Shown piece by piece: positions 57,805 to 64,000 of a stretch of 64,000 bases of DNA. The first letter of the stretch is position 1, and each line of letters starts with the position of its first letter. The notes under the pieces were generated by a model. It saw only the letters and a program-made list of their open reading frames with translations. It had not been told where the DNA came from and ran no database searches. The position numbers were made by a program, and so were the translations under genes. The DNA is from Paraferrimonas haliotis (GTDB lineage: Bacteria; Pseudomonadota; Gammaproteobacteria; Enterobacterales; Shewanellaceae), in the NCBI RefSeq assembly GCF_002282895.1, contig NZ_NRRB01000001.1:434001-498000 (forward strand). Reading direction: 5' to 3'.

Positions 57805-58650
57805 TTAACTCCTTGTTTCAATTCCAAATAGGGAGGCTATCGCTTCGTTCCAACCTGCGGGACCTTTAGCTTGTGTGGCAAAGCTCATGGGGTGATTAGG
57901 AATGCTCGGAACGCCGTGAATAGGAGAACGAACCCAAATGGCGATGTCGGCTTCGTTTAACATTTCAATGTCGTTGGCGCTGTCGCCCAAACCCACTACA
58001 GTGGTAAGCGCTCGATTCTTTTGCTGATACGCCTGTTTAAGCCAGCGCAGAGCTCGGCCTTTAGAGGTCGCTCCTAATACATGATAAAACCGGCCGCCTT
58101 TTAATAACGTCAACTGCTCTTGTTTTAGACACTCTTTAAACCGCTCTAGCTCGGCGTCACTGTCTTGCCAAATAATGGGTTCGGAATATTCTCTTTGATT
58201 GGCTAGTTCGGCATCGGTTGCGCTTAATCCGGTTGCCTCCATTAAGTGGCTTAAGGGCATTTCACTGAACCCTTGGAATCGGAAGCCTAGCGCCCGTAAT
58301 TTTTCGAGTTTAGCCAATATCCGATGACGAGAGGTTCCGAGTGGCAGCACCCAATGATCAGAGGTTTGCAGCAATTGTTCAGATTCGCAGTGCAGTCGTG
58401 CCATCCAGGGTTTAGGTATGCAAACAGCGGATCCATTTTCGACGATAAAAGGGTCACTCAATCCCAGAGATTTACGAATGACCATGGACTCTAGTCGTGT
58501 TTTACTGGTATTGACGATAATGGGGATGGTGTGATGTTGGCAAAATGACAACGCGGGCTGGGCTGGCACATAAGAATAGCTATAATGGTCGAGCAAAGTG
58601 CCATCAAGATCCGTGGCAATCATGGTATGGTCAGCGCAATAACGATTCAT
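57805..58650 (-). CDS. gpgP: HAD-IIB phosphatase, glucosyl/mannosyl-3-phosphoglycerate phosphatase type
   Basis: A 281-residue HAD phosphatase. Motif I is ATDLDGTLLDHYSY (D14, D16). Motif II/III are IIVNTSKTRLES and LKGGRFYHVLG. Motif IV is GLGDSANDIEMLNEADIAIW. The overall layout (cap insert, RFQGFSEM) is that of mannosyl-3-phosphoglycerate phosphatase. Being first in the operon with GpgS, it should hydrolyse glucosyl-3-phosphoglycerate to glucosylglycerate, a compatible solute used against salt stress and nitrogen limitation. Its start codon lies eight bases after a large predicted hairpin. Confidence 0.88.
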   Translation of the reverse strand: MNRYCADHTMIATDLDGTLLDHYSYSYVPAQPALSFCQHHTIPIIVNTSKTRLESMVIRKSLGLSDPFIVENGSAVCIPKPWMARLHCESEQLLQTSDHWVLPLGTSRHRILAKLEKLRALGFRFQGFSEMPLSHLMEATGLSATDAELANQREYSEPIIWQDSDAELERFKECLKQEQLTLLKGGRFYHVLGATSKGRALRWLKQAYQQKNRALTTVVGLGDSANDIEMLNEADIAIWVRSPIHGVPSIPNHPMSFATQAKGPAGWNEAIASLFGIETRS

Positions 58651-58658
58651 AAAGCTAC

Positions 58659-58720
58659 CCGGTTACATCAGTTAATGAGTGACAGTGACTCAGCAATACT
58701 CATTCCATTTTTGTAACCGG
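58659..58720 (-). promoter_or_regulatory. Predicted leader hairpin in front of the glucosylglycerate operon
   Basis: On the minus strand a 9-bp outer stem, CCGGTTACA...TGTAACCGG (58712-58720 with 58659-58667), encloses a 7-bp inner stem AATGAGT...ACTCATT (58698-58704 with 58674-58680). The internal loops are 6-7 bases and the terminal loop is 17 bases. The 3' arm ends in GG that forms part of the only Shine-Dalgarno-like sequence (GGGTAG), eight bases from the gpgP start. Melting or refolding would expose it. Confidence 0.5.
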
Positions 58721-58847
58721 CTGTTTTTAATGCATAAATAATGATTTGGCGATGGCGCTGGTGGAGCCTATGGTTGCTTTTAGTGCACCGAATTAACAGC
58801 TTACAAAAATCTGCACCAAAACGGTGCGCATGGACAGAGGAAATCTC

Positions 58848-59180
58848 ATGACAGCAGACAATCGCTTTAAGCAAACCATTAATGCAATCAAGCAAGCTAA
58901 GCAGGTGTGGATCTTAGTGGATGAGCACGGTTGCGTTATGCTTAACAGTGACGATGAAGACTGCGTGCCGGTGTGGTCAAGCCAACAAGATGCACAAGCT
59001 TTCGCCGTGGAGGAGTGGCAACATTGCCAAGCGAAGGCCATCAAATTAAGTGATTGGCGCAGTCGTTGGAGTAGAGGTTTAGAGCAAGACGATTTAGCCG
59101 TAGTAGTGCACCCTGATAACGATGGTATGGGCGTTGTTGTCGATGCCATGGAATTTGATTTTGAGCTTTCAAAGCGCTAA
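58848..59180 (+). CDS. DUF2750-family protein
   Basis: A 110-residue acidic cytoplasmic protein of the DUF2750 family. It contains the segments QAKQVWILVDEHGCVML, VPVWSSQQDAQAFA, EEWQHCQAKAIKLSDW and the closing DAMEFDFELSKR. The family has no known function. Start ATG 58848 is favoured by GAGG seven bases upstream; the frame is open from 58824. It is divergent from the glucosylglycerate operon across about 200 bases. A small GCACC-AAAAC-GGTGC hairpin (58813-58827) lies in its leader. Confidence 0.88.
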   Translation: MTADNRFKQTINAIKQAKQVWILVDEHGCVMLNSDDEDCVPVWSSQQDAQAFAVEEWQHCQAKAIKLSDWRSRWSRGLEQDDLAVVVHPDNDGMGVVVDAMEFDFELSKR

Positions 59181-59275
59181 TGAAGGTCGCTATCTAAAAA
59201 ATATTAACTTTTCTTGAAAGAAATCCAGATGAGCATAGGTCTTAGTGATTATCGAATGTGGGTAATGGAGATCTC

Positions 59276-59728
59276 ATGAAAGCGTTAACTAAATTTTGTG
59301 TATTGCTTGTGGCGAGTTTTGTACTAGCTTCCTGTGCCAGTGTCTCAAAGCAACCTGTTTTCGAAGAGGAAGGATTGGCCAATCGCGGTTATGACGTGGT
59401 GTCTTACTTTACCGACAATGAAGCTCAGCTAGGTAGCGAGCAGTTTAGTACTCGCTATAACGGCGTAGAGTGGCGTTTTGCATCGGCCGAACATCTTGAA
59501 ATGTTTAACAATGCTCCACAACAGTATGCTCCTCAATACGGTGGTTATTGTGCTTACGCGATGTCTAAAGGCTTTGTCGTGAGTACCGACCCGCAAGCGT
59601 TTGCAATTGAAAACGGTAAGCTTTATTTAAACTATTCATTGGGCGTAAGGGAGACCTGGCTTAAAGATAAACCAGGTTATATCGAGAAAGCGAACGCTAA
59701 TTGGCTCGAGAAAACCGCTGAACAATAA
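59276..59728 (+). CDS. YHS-domain lipoprotein
   Basis: A 150-residue protein with a type II signal, MKALTKFCVLLVASFVLASC (lipobox LASC, Cys20). A single YHS domain follows (about 35-110), including GYDVVSYFTDNEAQLGSE, EWRFASAEHLEMFNNAPQQY and APQYGGYCAYAMSKGF. YHS domains may bind metals through the conserved GGYCAYA segment. Such lipoproteins are common in marine bacteria and mostly uncharacterised. Start 59276 has GGAG upstream. Convergent with the DUF3010 gene. Confidence 0.87.
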   Translation: MKALTKFCVLLVASFVLASCASVSKQPVFEEEGLANRGYDVVSYFTDNEAQLGSEQFSTRYNGVEWRFASAEHLEMFNNAPQQYAPQYGGYCAYAMSKGFVVSTDPQAFAIENGKLYLNYSLGVRETWLKDKPGYIEKANANWLEKTAEQ

Positions 59729-59731
59729 CCC

Positions 59732-60172
59732 TTAGTCGGCGTTTATGTCGGGTAAGTTACAGTAAGCAAACGCGGTGGTGAACGCCGCTTCTTGAAAGGC
59801 CTTTAAGCCGGTTTCGCGAAAATCGATGGGCAATGGGGTGTGCGACAGTGAGGTTTTCACCGCGTTGCTACTAATCAGCTCGACATCGAGTCCATCAATC
59901 AGTTGAATCGCCGCTTCCATTTTAAAGCCAACGGCGCTGCCGGCGAAACGGCCTTTGGTTGGACGTTGGCGAATTACAACTTTATCCACCTGATAGTCGC
60001 TCATCAGTTTGTTAAAGTCGAACTGAAACTTACGCAATGATTCACCGTCTTCGCTGTTAAGCAAGGTGATTCGGCGAACTCGAAAAGGCGGCAAATCGAA
60101 TAAGCCACCGGAAAACGACAGCAAAGTCACCACCGCCTCATTACTTTTAAGCTCTACGCCACAGACTTTCAT
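59732..60172 (-). CDS. DUF3010-family protein
   Basis: A 146-residue protein of the DUF3010 family, which has an RNase H/RuvC-like fold by annotation. It starts KVCGVELKSNEAVVTLLSF, the first acidic strand of that fold (G-E), followed by VVIRQRPTKGRFAGSAVGFK, and an acidic C-terminal segment. No nuclease activity has been shown. It is convergent with the YHS gene (3 bases apart) and stands alone on the minus strand, 62 bases downstream of the HExxH gene. Confidence 0.85.
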   Translation of the reverse strand: MKVCGVELKSNEAVVTLLSFSGGLFDLPPFRVRRITLLNSEDGESLRKFQFDFNKLMSDYQVDKVVIRQRPTKGRFAGSAVGFKMEAAIQLIDGLDVELISSNAVKTSLSHTPLPIDFRETGLKAFQEAAFTTAFAYCNLPDINAD

Positions 60173-60233
60173 TGTTTAATCCTACTGAATTGATTTTGCG
60201 AGATTATACCTTAAGTGAACGCACTTTATGTGT

Positions 60234-61046
60234 TTAGTCGTCCGCTAAGCGTATTTTTTGCGCCTGAGACAATCGATTAAACTCATTGATAACATCGAAC
60301 TTCGGATGCTGAGCGTGCAGCGCGACCAAATCGACGTTAAGTATTCCTTGTTCATCGTATTGGCTGGCGTAGCTGCCGAGTTTGGGATTTTGGTAACTAA
60401 AGTTCGTTAACAGACCCACCGCGAAATTAGCGAACTGAAACGCTTCGTACTCGTTGTTCAGTGTCATAAAGTCCAAATAAGACATCGACTTTAACGTTTT
60501 TTGAGCGGTAAAAGCGGCCAAAAAACCTTGCTGAAGCGGACCAGGTTTTGTTCGTTGCAGCTGATAAGCGTGTCGAGTTTCATGAACTAATAGCAACAGC
60601 GATAAGTAGGGGTCGTTGCTGGTGAACTTACTGCTGTTTAGATACACGATGCCGCTTTCTGGATCATCCACATCGAAATCAAAATAGGCCAGTTTATCGG
60701 GATAGCTATCCGCATCGATTAATAAGGTGGGTGGAGCGACACCCAGTATTCGACATTGCAGAGCAAACACTTGTTGAAGGTACGGCTGTTGCTGTTCAAA
60801 GCTTAACTTAGGCCAGTCTTCTATGGCTTCTTTTAGGGGAGCGGATCGTCTGATTTGTCTTACCAAATCTCGGGCTTGGCTTTGGGTATAGAGTTGCGCT
60901 TGTTGTAAAAAGGGCAACGAATCCTTTTGCAAAGCAAAAGCACTGGGCAGTTGTTGTTGAACCGATTCATTGGCATAAAAACCATCGGCAGACCATGAGG
61001 GTGCGCACATCAGCAAAGCACACAGTAACAGGTAACATCGGTGCAT
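60234..61046 (-). CDS. Putative secreted HExxH metalloprotein
   Basis: A 270-residue exported protein: signal peptide MHRCYLLLCALLMCAPSWSA, then a helical region and an HETRH motif at 155-159 in LLLVHETRHAYQLQRTKPG. A second motif downstream, NNEYEAFQFAN (197-207), offers a glutamate about 40 residues on, the spacing used by gluzincin-type zinc peptidases. This pairing suggests a zinc peptidase acting in the periplasm, but the family is not one I can name. The ribosome-binding site lies in the arm of the hairpin at 61047-61078. There is no operon partner apart from metK upstream. Confidence 0.65.
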   Translation of the reverse strand: MHRCYLLLCALLMCAPSWSADGFYANESVQQQLPSAFALQKDSLPFLQQAQLYTQSQARDLVRQIRRSAPLKEAIEDWPKLSFEQQQPYLQQVFALQCRILGVAPPTLLIDADSYPDKLAYFDFDVDDPESGIVYLNSSKFTSNDPYLSLLLLVHETRHAYQLQRTKPGPLQQGFLAAFTAQKTLKSMSYLDFMTLNNEYEAFQFANFAVGLLTNFSYQNPKLGSYASQYDEQGILNVDLVALHAQHPKFDVINEFNRLSQAQKIRLADD

Positions 61047-61078
61047 AAAAAAGGCTCCTCAGCAATAGCTTTGGAGCC
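61047..61078 (-). terminator. metK terminator-like hairpin overlapping the next gene's ribosome-binding site
   Basis: On the minus strand GGCTCC-aa-AGC-TATT-GCT-ga-GGAGCC forms a 6-bp plus 3-bp stem with a 2x2 internal loop, followed by six T. The last T is directly before the ATG at 61046. GGAG in the 3' arm is the Shine-Dalgarno of the downstream gene. It lies 83 bases after the metK stop. Confidence 0.65.
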
Positions 61079-61160
61079 AGTGTAGTGCAGCGATAAGCGC
61101 TCACTCAAGTAAAATCCTTGTTCTACTTATGAGCGCACGTCGCTGACGATGTTGGCTCGC

Positions 61161-62312
61161 TTATAAGCCTGCATCCGCCTTAATGGCTTCGGCCTTGTCG
61201 GTGCGCTCCCAAGGGAACTCTTCGCGCCCAAAGTGACCGTAGGCTGCGGTAGGTTGGTAAATAGGGCGATTTAAATCGAGCATTTCAATTAGGCCATACG
61301 GACGTAAATCGAAATGACGGCGAATTAAGTCAACCAATTTTTCCTGTGGAATCTTAGAAGTACCAAAGGTTTCAACGCTGATGGAGGTTGGCTCTGCCAC
61401 ACCAATGGCGTAAGACACTTGAATTTCACAACGATCGGCAACACCTGCTGCTACGATGTTTTTAGCAACGTAACGAGCAGCGTAAGCTGCACTGCGGTCT
61501 ACTTTTGATGGATCTTTACCAGAGAAGGCTCCACCGCCGTGACGCGCCATACCACCATAGGTATCCACAATGATTTTACGGCCGGTTAAGCCACAATCAC
61601 CCATAGGTCCACCGATTACAAAACGGCCGGTTGGGTTGATAAAGAACTTGGTGTCTTTATTGAGCCACTGGGCAGGCAGTTCTGGCTTAATGATGGTTTC
61701 CATCACCGCTTCTACTAAATCGTTTTGCGCCACGTCAGGGGCGTGCTGAGTTGACAATACCACCGCGTCGATACCAACAATTTGGTTATCTTCGTAGGCG
61801 AAGGTTACTTGGCTTTTTGCATCTGGGCGTAGCCAAGGCAGCGCACCGCTTTTACGCACTTCAGCTTGGCGCTTAACCAAACGGTGTGAGTAGGTAATTG
61901 GGGCAGGCATCAATACGTCGGTTTCGTTAGATGCGTATCCGAACATTAACCCCTGGTCTCCAGCGCCTTGCTCGCGAGGATCTGCACGGTCCACGCCTTG
62001 GTTGATGTCAGGAGACTGTTTGCCAATGGTGTTCAAAATAGCACAAGAGTCGGCGTCAAACCCCATATCAGAATGGGTGTAACCGATTTCTCGAACCGTT
62101 TTTCGGGTTAATTCTTCAATGTCGACCCAAGCGCTGGTGGTGATTTCGCCACCCACCATGACCATGCCTGTTTTTACGTAGGTTTCGCAGGCGACACGAG
62201 CCTTAGGATCTTGGGCAATAATCGCGTCAAGTACGGCGTCGGAAATTTGATCCGCAATTTTATCCGGATGACCTTCAGATACTGATTCTGAAGTAAATAG
62301 TTGTTTTGCCAT
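61161..62312 (-). CDS. metK: S-adenosylmethionine synthase
   Basis: Makes S-adenosylmethionine from methionine and ATP. The 383-residue product shows the family motifs [51 protein letters not shown] (ATP site), [20 protein letters not shown] and [22 protein letters not shown] (P-loop-like segment). Length is normal. It is divergent from tkt, as in several gammaproteobacteria. A tandem MetJ-type operator lies 38-69 bases before its start codon. A hairpin 83 bases after it may end the transcript. Confidence 0.98.
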   Translation of the reverse strand: MAKQLFTSESVSEGHPDKIADQISDAVLDAIIAQDPKARVACETYVKTGMVMVGGEITTSAWVDIEELTRKTVREIGYTHSDMGFDADSCAILNTIGKQSPDINQGVDRADPREQGAGDQGLMFGYASNETDVLMPAPITYSHRLVKRQAEVRKSGALPWLRPDAKSQVTFAYEDNQIVGIDAVVLSTQHAPDVAQNDLVEAVMETIIKPELPAQWLNKDTKFFINPTGRFVIGGPMGDCGLTGRKIIVDTYGGMARHGGGAFSGKDPSKVDRSAAYAARYVAKNIVAAGVADRCEIQVSYAIGVAEPTSISVETFGTSKIPQEKLVDLIRRHFDLRPYGLIEMLDLNRPIYQPTAAYGHFGREEFPWERTDKAEAIKADAGL

Positions 62313-62349
62313 GGTTATCTTCTCATCTCTTGTAAAGAGTTATCCGTAA

Positions 62350-62381
62350 ATACGTATAGAGGTTTCTACTTCTAGACGTCT
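62350..62381 (-). promoter_or_regulatory. Tandem MetJ-box operator of metK
   Basis: Four consecutive 8-mers on the plus strand, ATACGTAT, AGAGGTTT, CTACTTCT and AGACGTCT, match the MetJ consensus AGACGTCT at 6, 6, 5 and 8 positions. They lie in phase 38-69 bases upstream of the metK start codon, just next to a TATTAT box on the minus strand. MetJ binds at least two adjacent boxes with SAM as corepressor, so metK should be feedback repressed. Confidence 0.75.
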
Positions 62382-62591
62382 ATAATAAAACTTTCTGACA
62401 GGGATGCTAGTGAAAAATTTCAATTAATTAAAGCAGAATACGGAAGAAATGTTCAAATGGTTGCCTTGAGTCACAAATAATTGTGAATATTGTTGAACTA
62501 ACTCTCAAATTCATTTGCGTCTTGTCGGTGCCTCTGGGAAAATATAGCGCCCCTTAATTTCTCACTTAAATTGACTATAGCAGGAGAGACT

Positions 62592-64000
62592 ATGTCTTCT
62601 CGTAAAGACCTCGCCAATGCCATCCGAGTACTGAGTATGGATGCCGTTCAAAAAGCTAATTCTGGCCACCCAGGTGCCCCAATGGGTATGGCTGATATAG
62701 CCGAAGTTTTATGGCGTGACTTTTTAAAGCACAACCCAAGTAACCCAGATTGGGCCGACCGAGATCGCTTTATCTTATCCAATGGTCACGGTTCTATGTT
62801 GCTCTATTCTCTGCTGCACTTGTCCGGATACGATTTAAGCATTGACGATTTGAAAAATTTCCGTCAATTGCACTCACGCACACCAGGCCACCCCGAGTTC
62901 GGTTATGCCCCCGGTGTTGAAACGACCACTGGCCCACTGGGTCAAGGCATTACCAATGCGGTCGGCATGGCCATTGCTGAGAAAGCGTTAGCTGCTCAAT
63001 TTAATCGTCCGGGCCACGACATTGTCGATCACTTCACCTACGTGTTCATGGGTGATGGCTGTTTGATGGAAGGCATTTCTCACGAAGCTTGTTCTTTAGC
63101 GGGCACACTAGGCTTAGGCAAGTTGGTTGCGTTTTGGGACGACAACGGCATTTCCATCGACGGTGAAGTTGAAGGTTGGTTCTCTGACGATACGCCAAAA
63201 CGTTTTGAATCTTATGGCTGGCACGTTATCGCTGATGTTGATGGCCACGATGCAGCCGCAATTAGTGCGGCGATTGCAGAGGCGAAAGCGAACACCAACC
63301 AGCCGACATTGATTTGTACCAAGACCATCATTGGTTATGGTTCTCCGAATAAGTCTGGAAGTCACGATTGTCACGGTGCACCGCTTGGTGATGCTGAGAT
63401 TCAAGCGTCTCGCGAATTCCTAGGCTGGGATAAACCTGCTTTTGAAATTCCTACCGATATTCAACAGGCGTGGGATTGCAACGACAAAGGGCAACAAGCA
63501 GAGTCGGCTTGGAACGCTAAAATGGACGCTTACAAAACGGCGCACCCAGAGCTAGCAGCGGAATTTGCTCGTCGTCAAGCCGGTGAGCTTCCAGCTGAGT
63601 GGGCTGAGAAGACCGACGCCATTATCCAAGAGTTGCAAGCGAGCCCTGCCAATATTGCGTCACGTAAAGCGTCACAAAACGCCATCGAAGCCTTTGGCCC
63701 TATGCTACCAGAGTTTATGGGTGGCTCCGCCGACTTAGCAGGCTCTAACCTAACTCTATGGTCAGGCTCTAAAGGTCTAGAAGCAAAAGACGCTAGCGGT
63801 AACTACGTATTTTACGGTGTTCGTGAGTTTGGTATGAGCGCCATCATGAACGGTATAGCGCTGCACAAAGGCTTTGTTCCTTACGGTGCAACCTTCCTAA
63901 TGTTTATGGAGTATGCTCGTAACGCTGTGCGTATGGCGGCGCTTATGAAGCAACGCTCTATTTTTGTCTACACTCACGACTCCATTGGCTTGGGTGAAGA
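62592..64000 (+). CDS. tkt: Transketolase (3' end outside window)
   Basis: Thiamine-diphosphate enzyme of the non-oxidative pentose phosphate pathway, moving two-carbon units between sugar phosphates. About 469 N-terminal residues of a roughly 665-residue family lie in the window. It starts [20 protein letters not shown] after AGGAGAG. It has the substrate motif [32 protein letters not shown], the TPP-diphosphate motif [14 protein letters not shown] (GDG...N type) and [11 protein letters not shown]. The C-terminal third is cut by the window edge. It is divergent from metK across 279 bases that carry the MetJ operator and both promoters. Confidence 0.97.
   Translation, partial: MSSRKDLANAIRVLSMDAVQKANSGHPGAPMGMADIAEVLWRDFLKHNPSNPDWADRDRFILSNGHGSMLLYSLLHLSGYDLSIDDLKNFRQLHSRTPGHPEFGYAPGVETTTGPLGQGITNAVGMAIAEKALAAQFNRPGHDIVDHFTYVFMGDGCLMEGISHEACSLAGTLGLGKLVAFWDDNGISIDGEVEGWFSDDTPKRFESYGWHVIADVDGHDAAAISAAIAEAKANTNQPTLICTKTIIGYGSPNKSGSHDCHGAPLGDAEIQASREFLGWDKPAFEIPTDIQQAWDCNDKGQQAESAWNAKMDAYKTAHPELAAEFARRQAGELPAEWAEKTDAIIQELQASPANIASRKASQNAIEAFGPMLPEFMGGSADLAGSNLTLWSGSKGLEAKDASGNYVFYGVREFGMSAIMNGIALHKGFVPYGATFLMFMEYARNAVRMAALMKQRSIFVYTHDSIGLGE

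Noticed and set aside
58668..58895. A 75-codon minus-strand frame overlapping the DUF2750 leader and the hairpin
   Set aside because: It is antisense to the DUF2750 gene start and ends at the hairpin, has no ribosome-binding site and no recognisable domain. A leader-peptide role cannot be supported.

Overview
The window is ordinary chromosome from a Gram-negative gammaproteobacterium, most likely a marine member of the Alteromonadales or a close relative. The evidence is lipopolysaccharide-export genes (lptF/lptG), RND efflux, many lipoproteins, ErpA, SprT, RsmC/RsmE and EndA, plus gene orders familiar from Shewanella- and Vibrio-like genomes: metK divergent from tkt, endA-rsmE-gshB, pepA divergent from lptFG, and anmK-mepM divergent from tyrS. 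No phage, insertion sequence, CRISPR array or rRNA is visible. A species cannot be named from the sequence alone.

Layout. 1-4.9 kb is a small accessory patch: the 5' part of katG behind a perfect Fur-type box, a DHFR-like reductase, a membrane protein/Xre regulator pair with a clear promoter and repeated operator-like sites, a Doc-type toxin-antitoxin pair and a secreted orphan. 5-18.4 kb is mostly housekeeping: hemL, a ClC channel, a DUF6776-type protein with erpA, a two-gene RND pump, a methyltransferase, anmK-mepM and tyrS. 18.4-21 kb holds a GT25 transferase, a SYLF lipoprotein, and a HigB/HigA-like toxin-antitoxin cassette that appears to cut off a signal-peptide gene. 21-28.3 kb is the pepA-valS neighbourhood; here holC is missing, and an arsR/permease pair and a dihaem peroxidase lie between the two genes. 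28.5-33.5 kb carries lptFG convergent with an RDD-wecB-glycosyltransferase operon. Then come tRNA-Leu(CAA), ppaC, a LysR-pirin-glutathionyl-hydroquinone reductase cluster, a YfcC-type carrier, another glycosyltransferase, a DEAD-box helicase and a degenerate GT25 homologue.

43-51.6 kb is a long minus-strand run: GGDEF protein, pyroglutamyl-peptidase-like protein, sprT, endA, then a tightly coupled rsmE-gshB-phoA-rsmC block. 51.8-58.7 kb holds an M13 peptidase, a LicD protein and a three-gene operon that reads as glucosylglycerate metabolism (phosphatase, synthase, GH13_18 phosphorylase). The end of the window has DUF2750, YHS and DUF3010 proteins, a putative secreted HExxH peptidase, metK with a MetJ operator, and the start of tkt.

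Genes that work together: the glucosylglycerate operon makes and recycles a compatible solute; its first start codon sits just behind a large predicted hairpin. Surface-sugar genes (two GT4, WecB, LicD, a GT25 and a degenerate GT25 homologue) are scattered singly or in pairs beside housekeeping genes instead of forming one locus. Less familiar items: the C15-like protein with the nucleophile changed from Cys to Ser; phoA translationally coupled inside gshB-rsmC; the broken pepA-holC-valS operon; a metK terminator-like hairpin whose arm carries the next gene's ribosome-binding site; and the gene stub beside the second toxin-antitoxin cassette.
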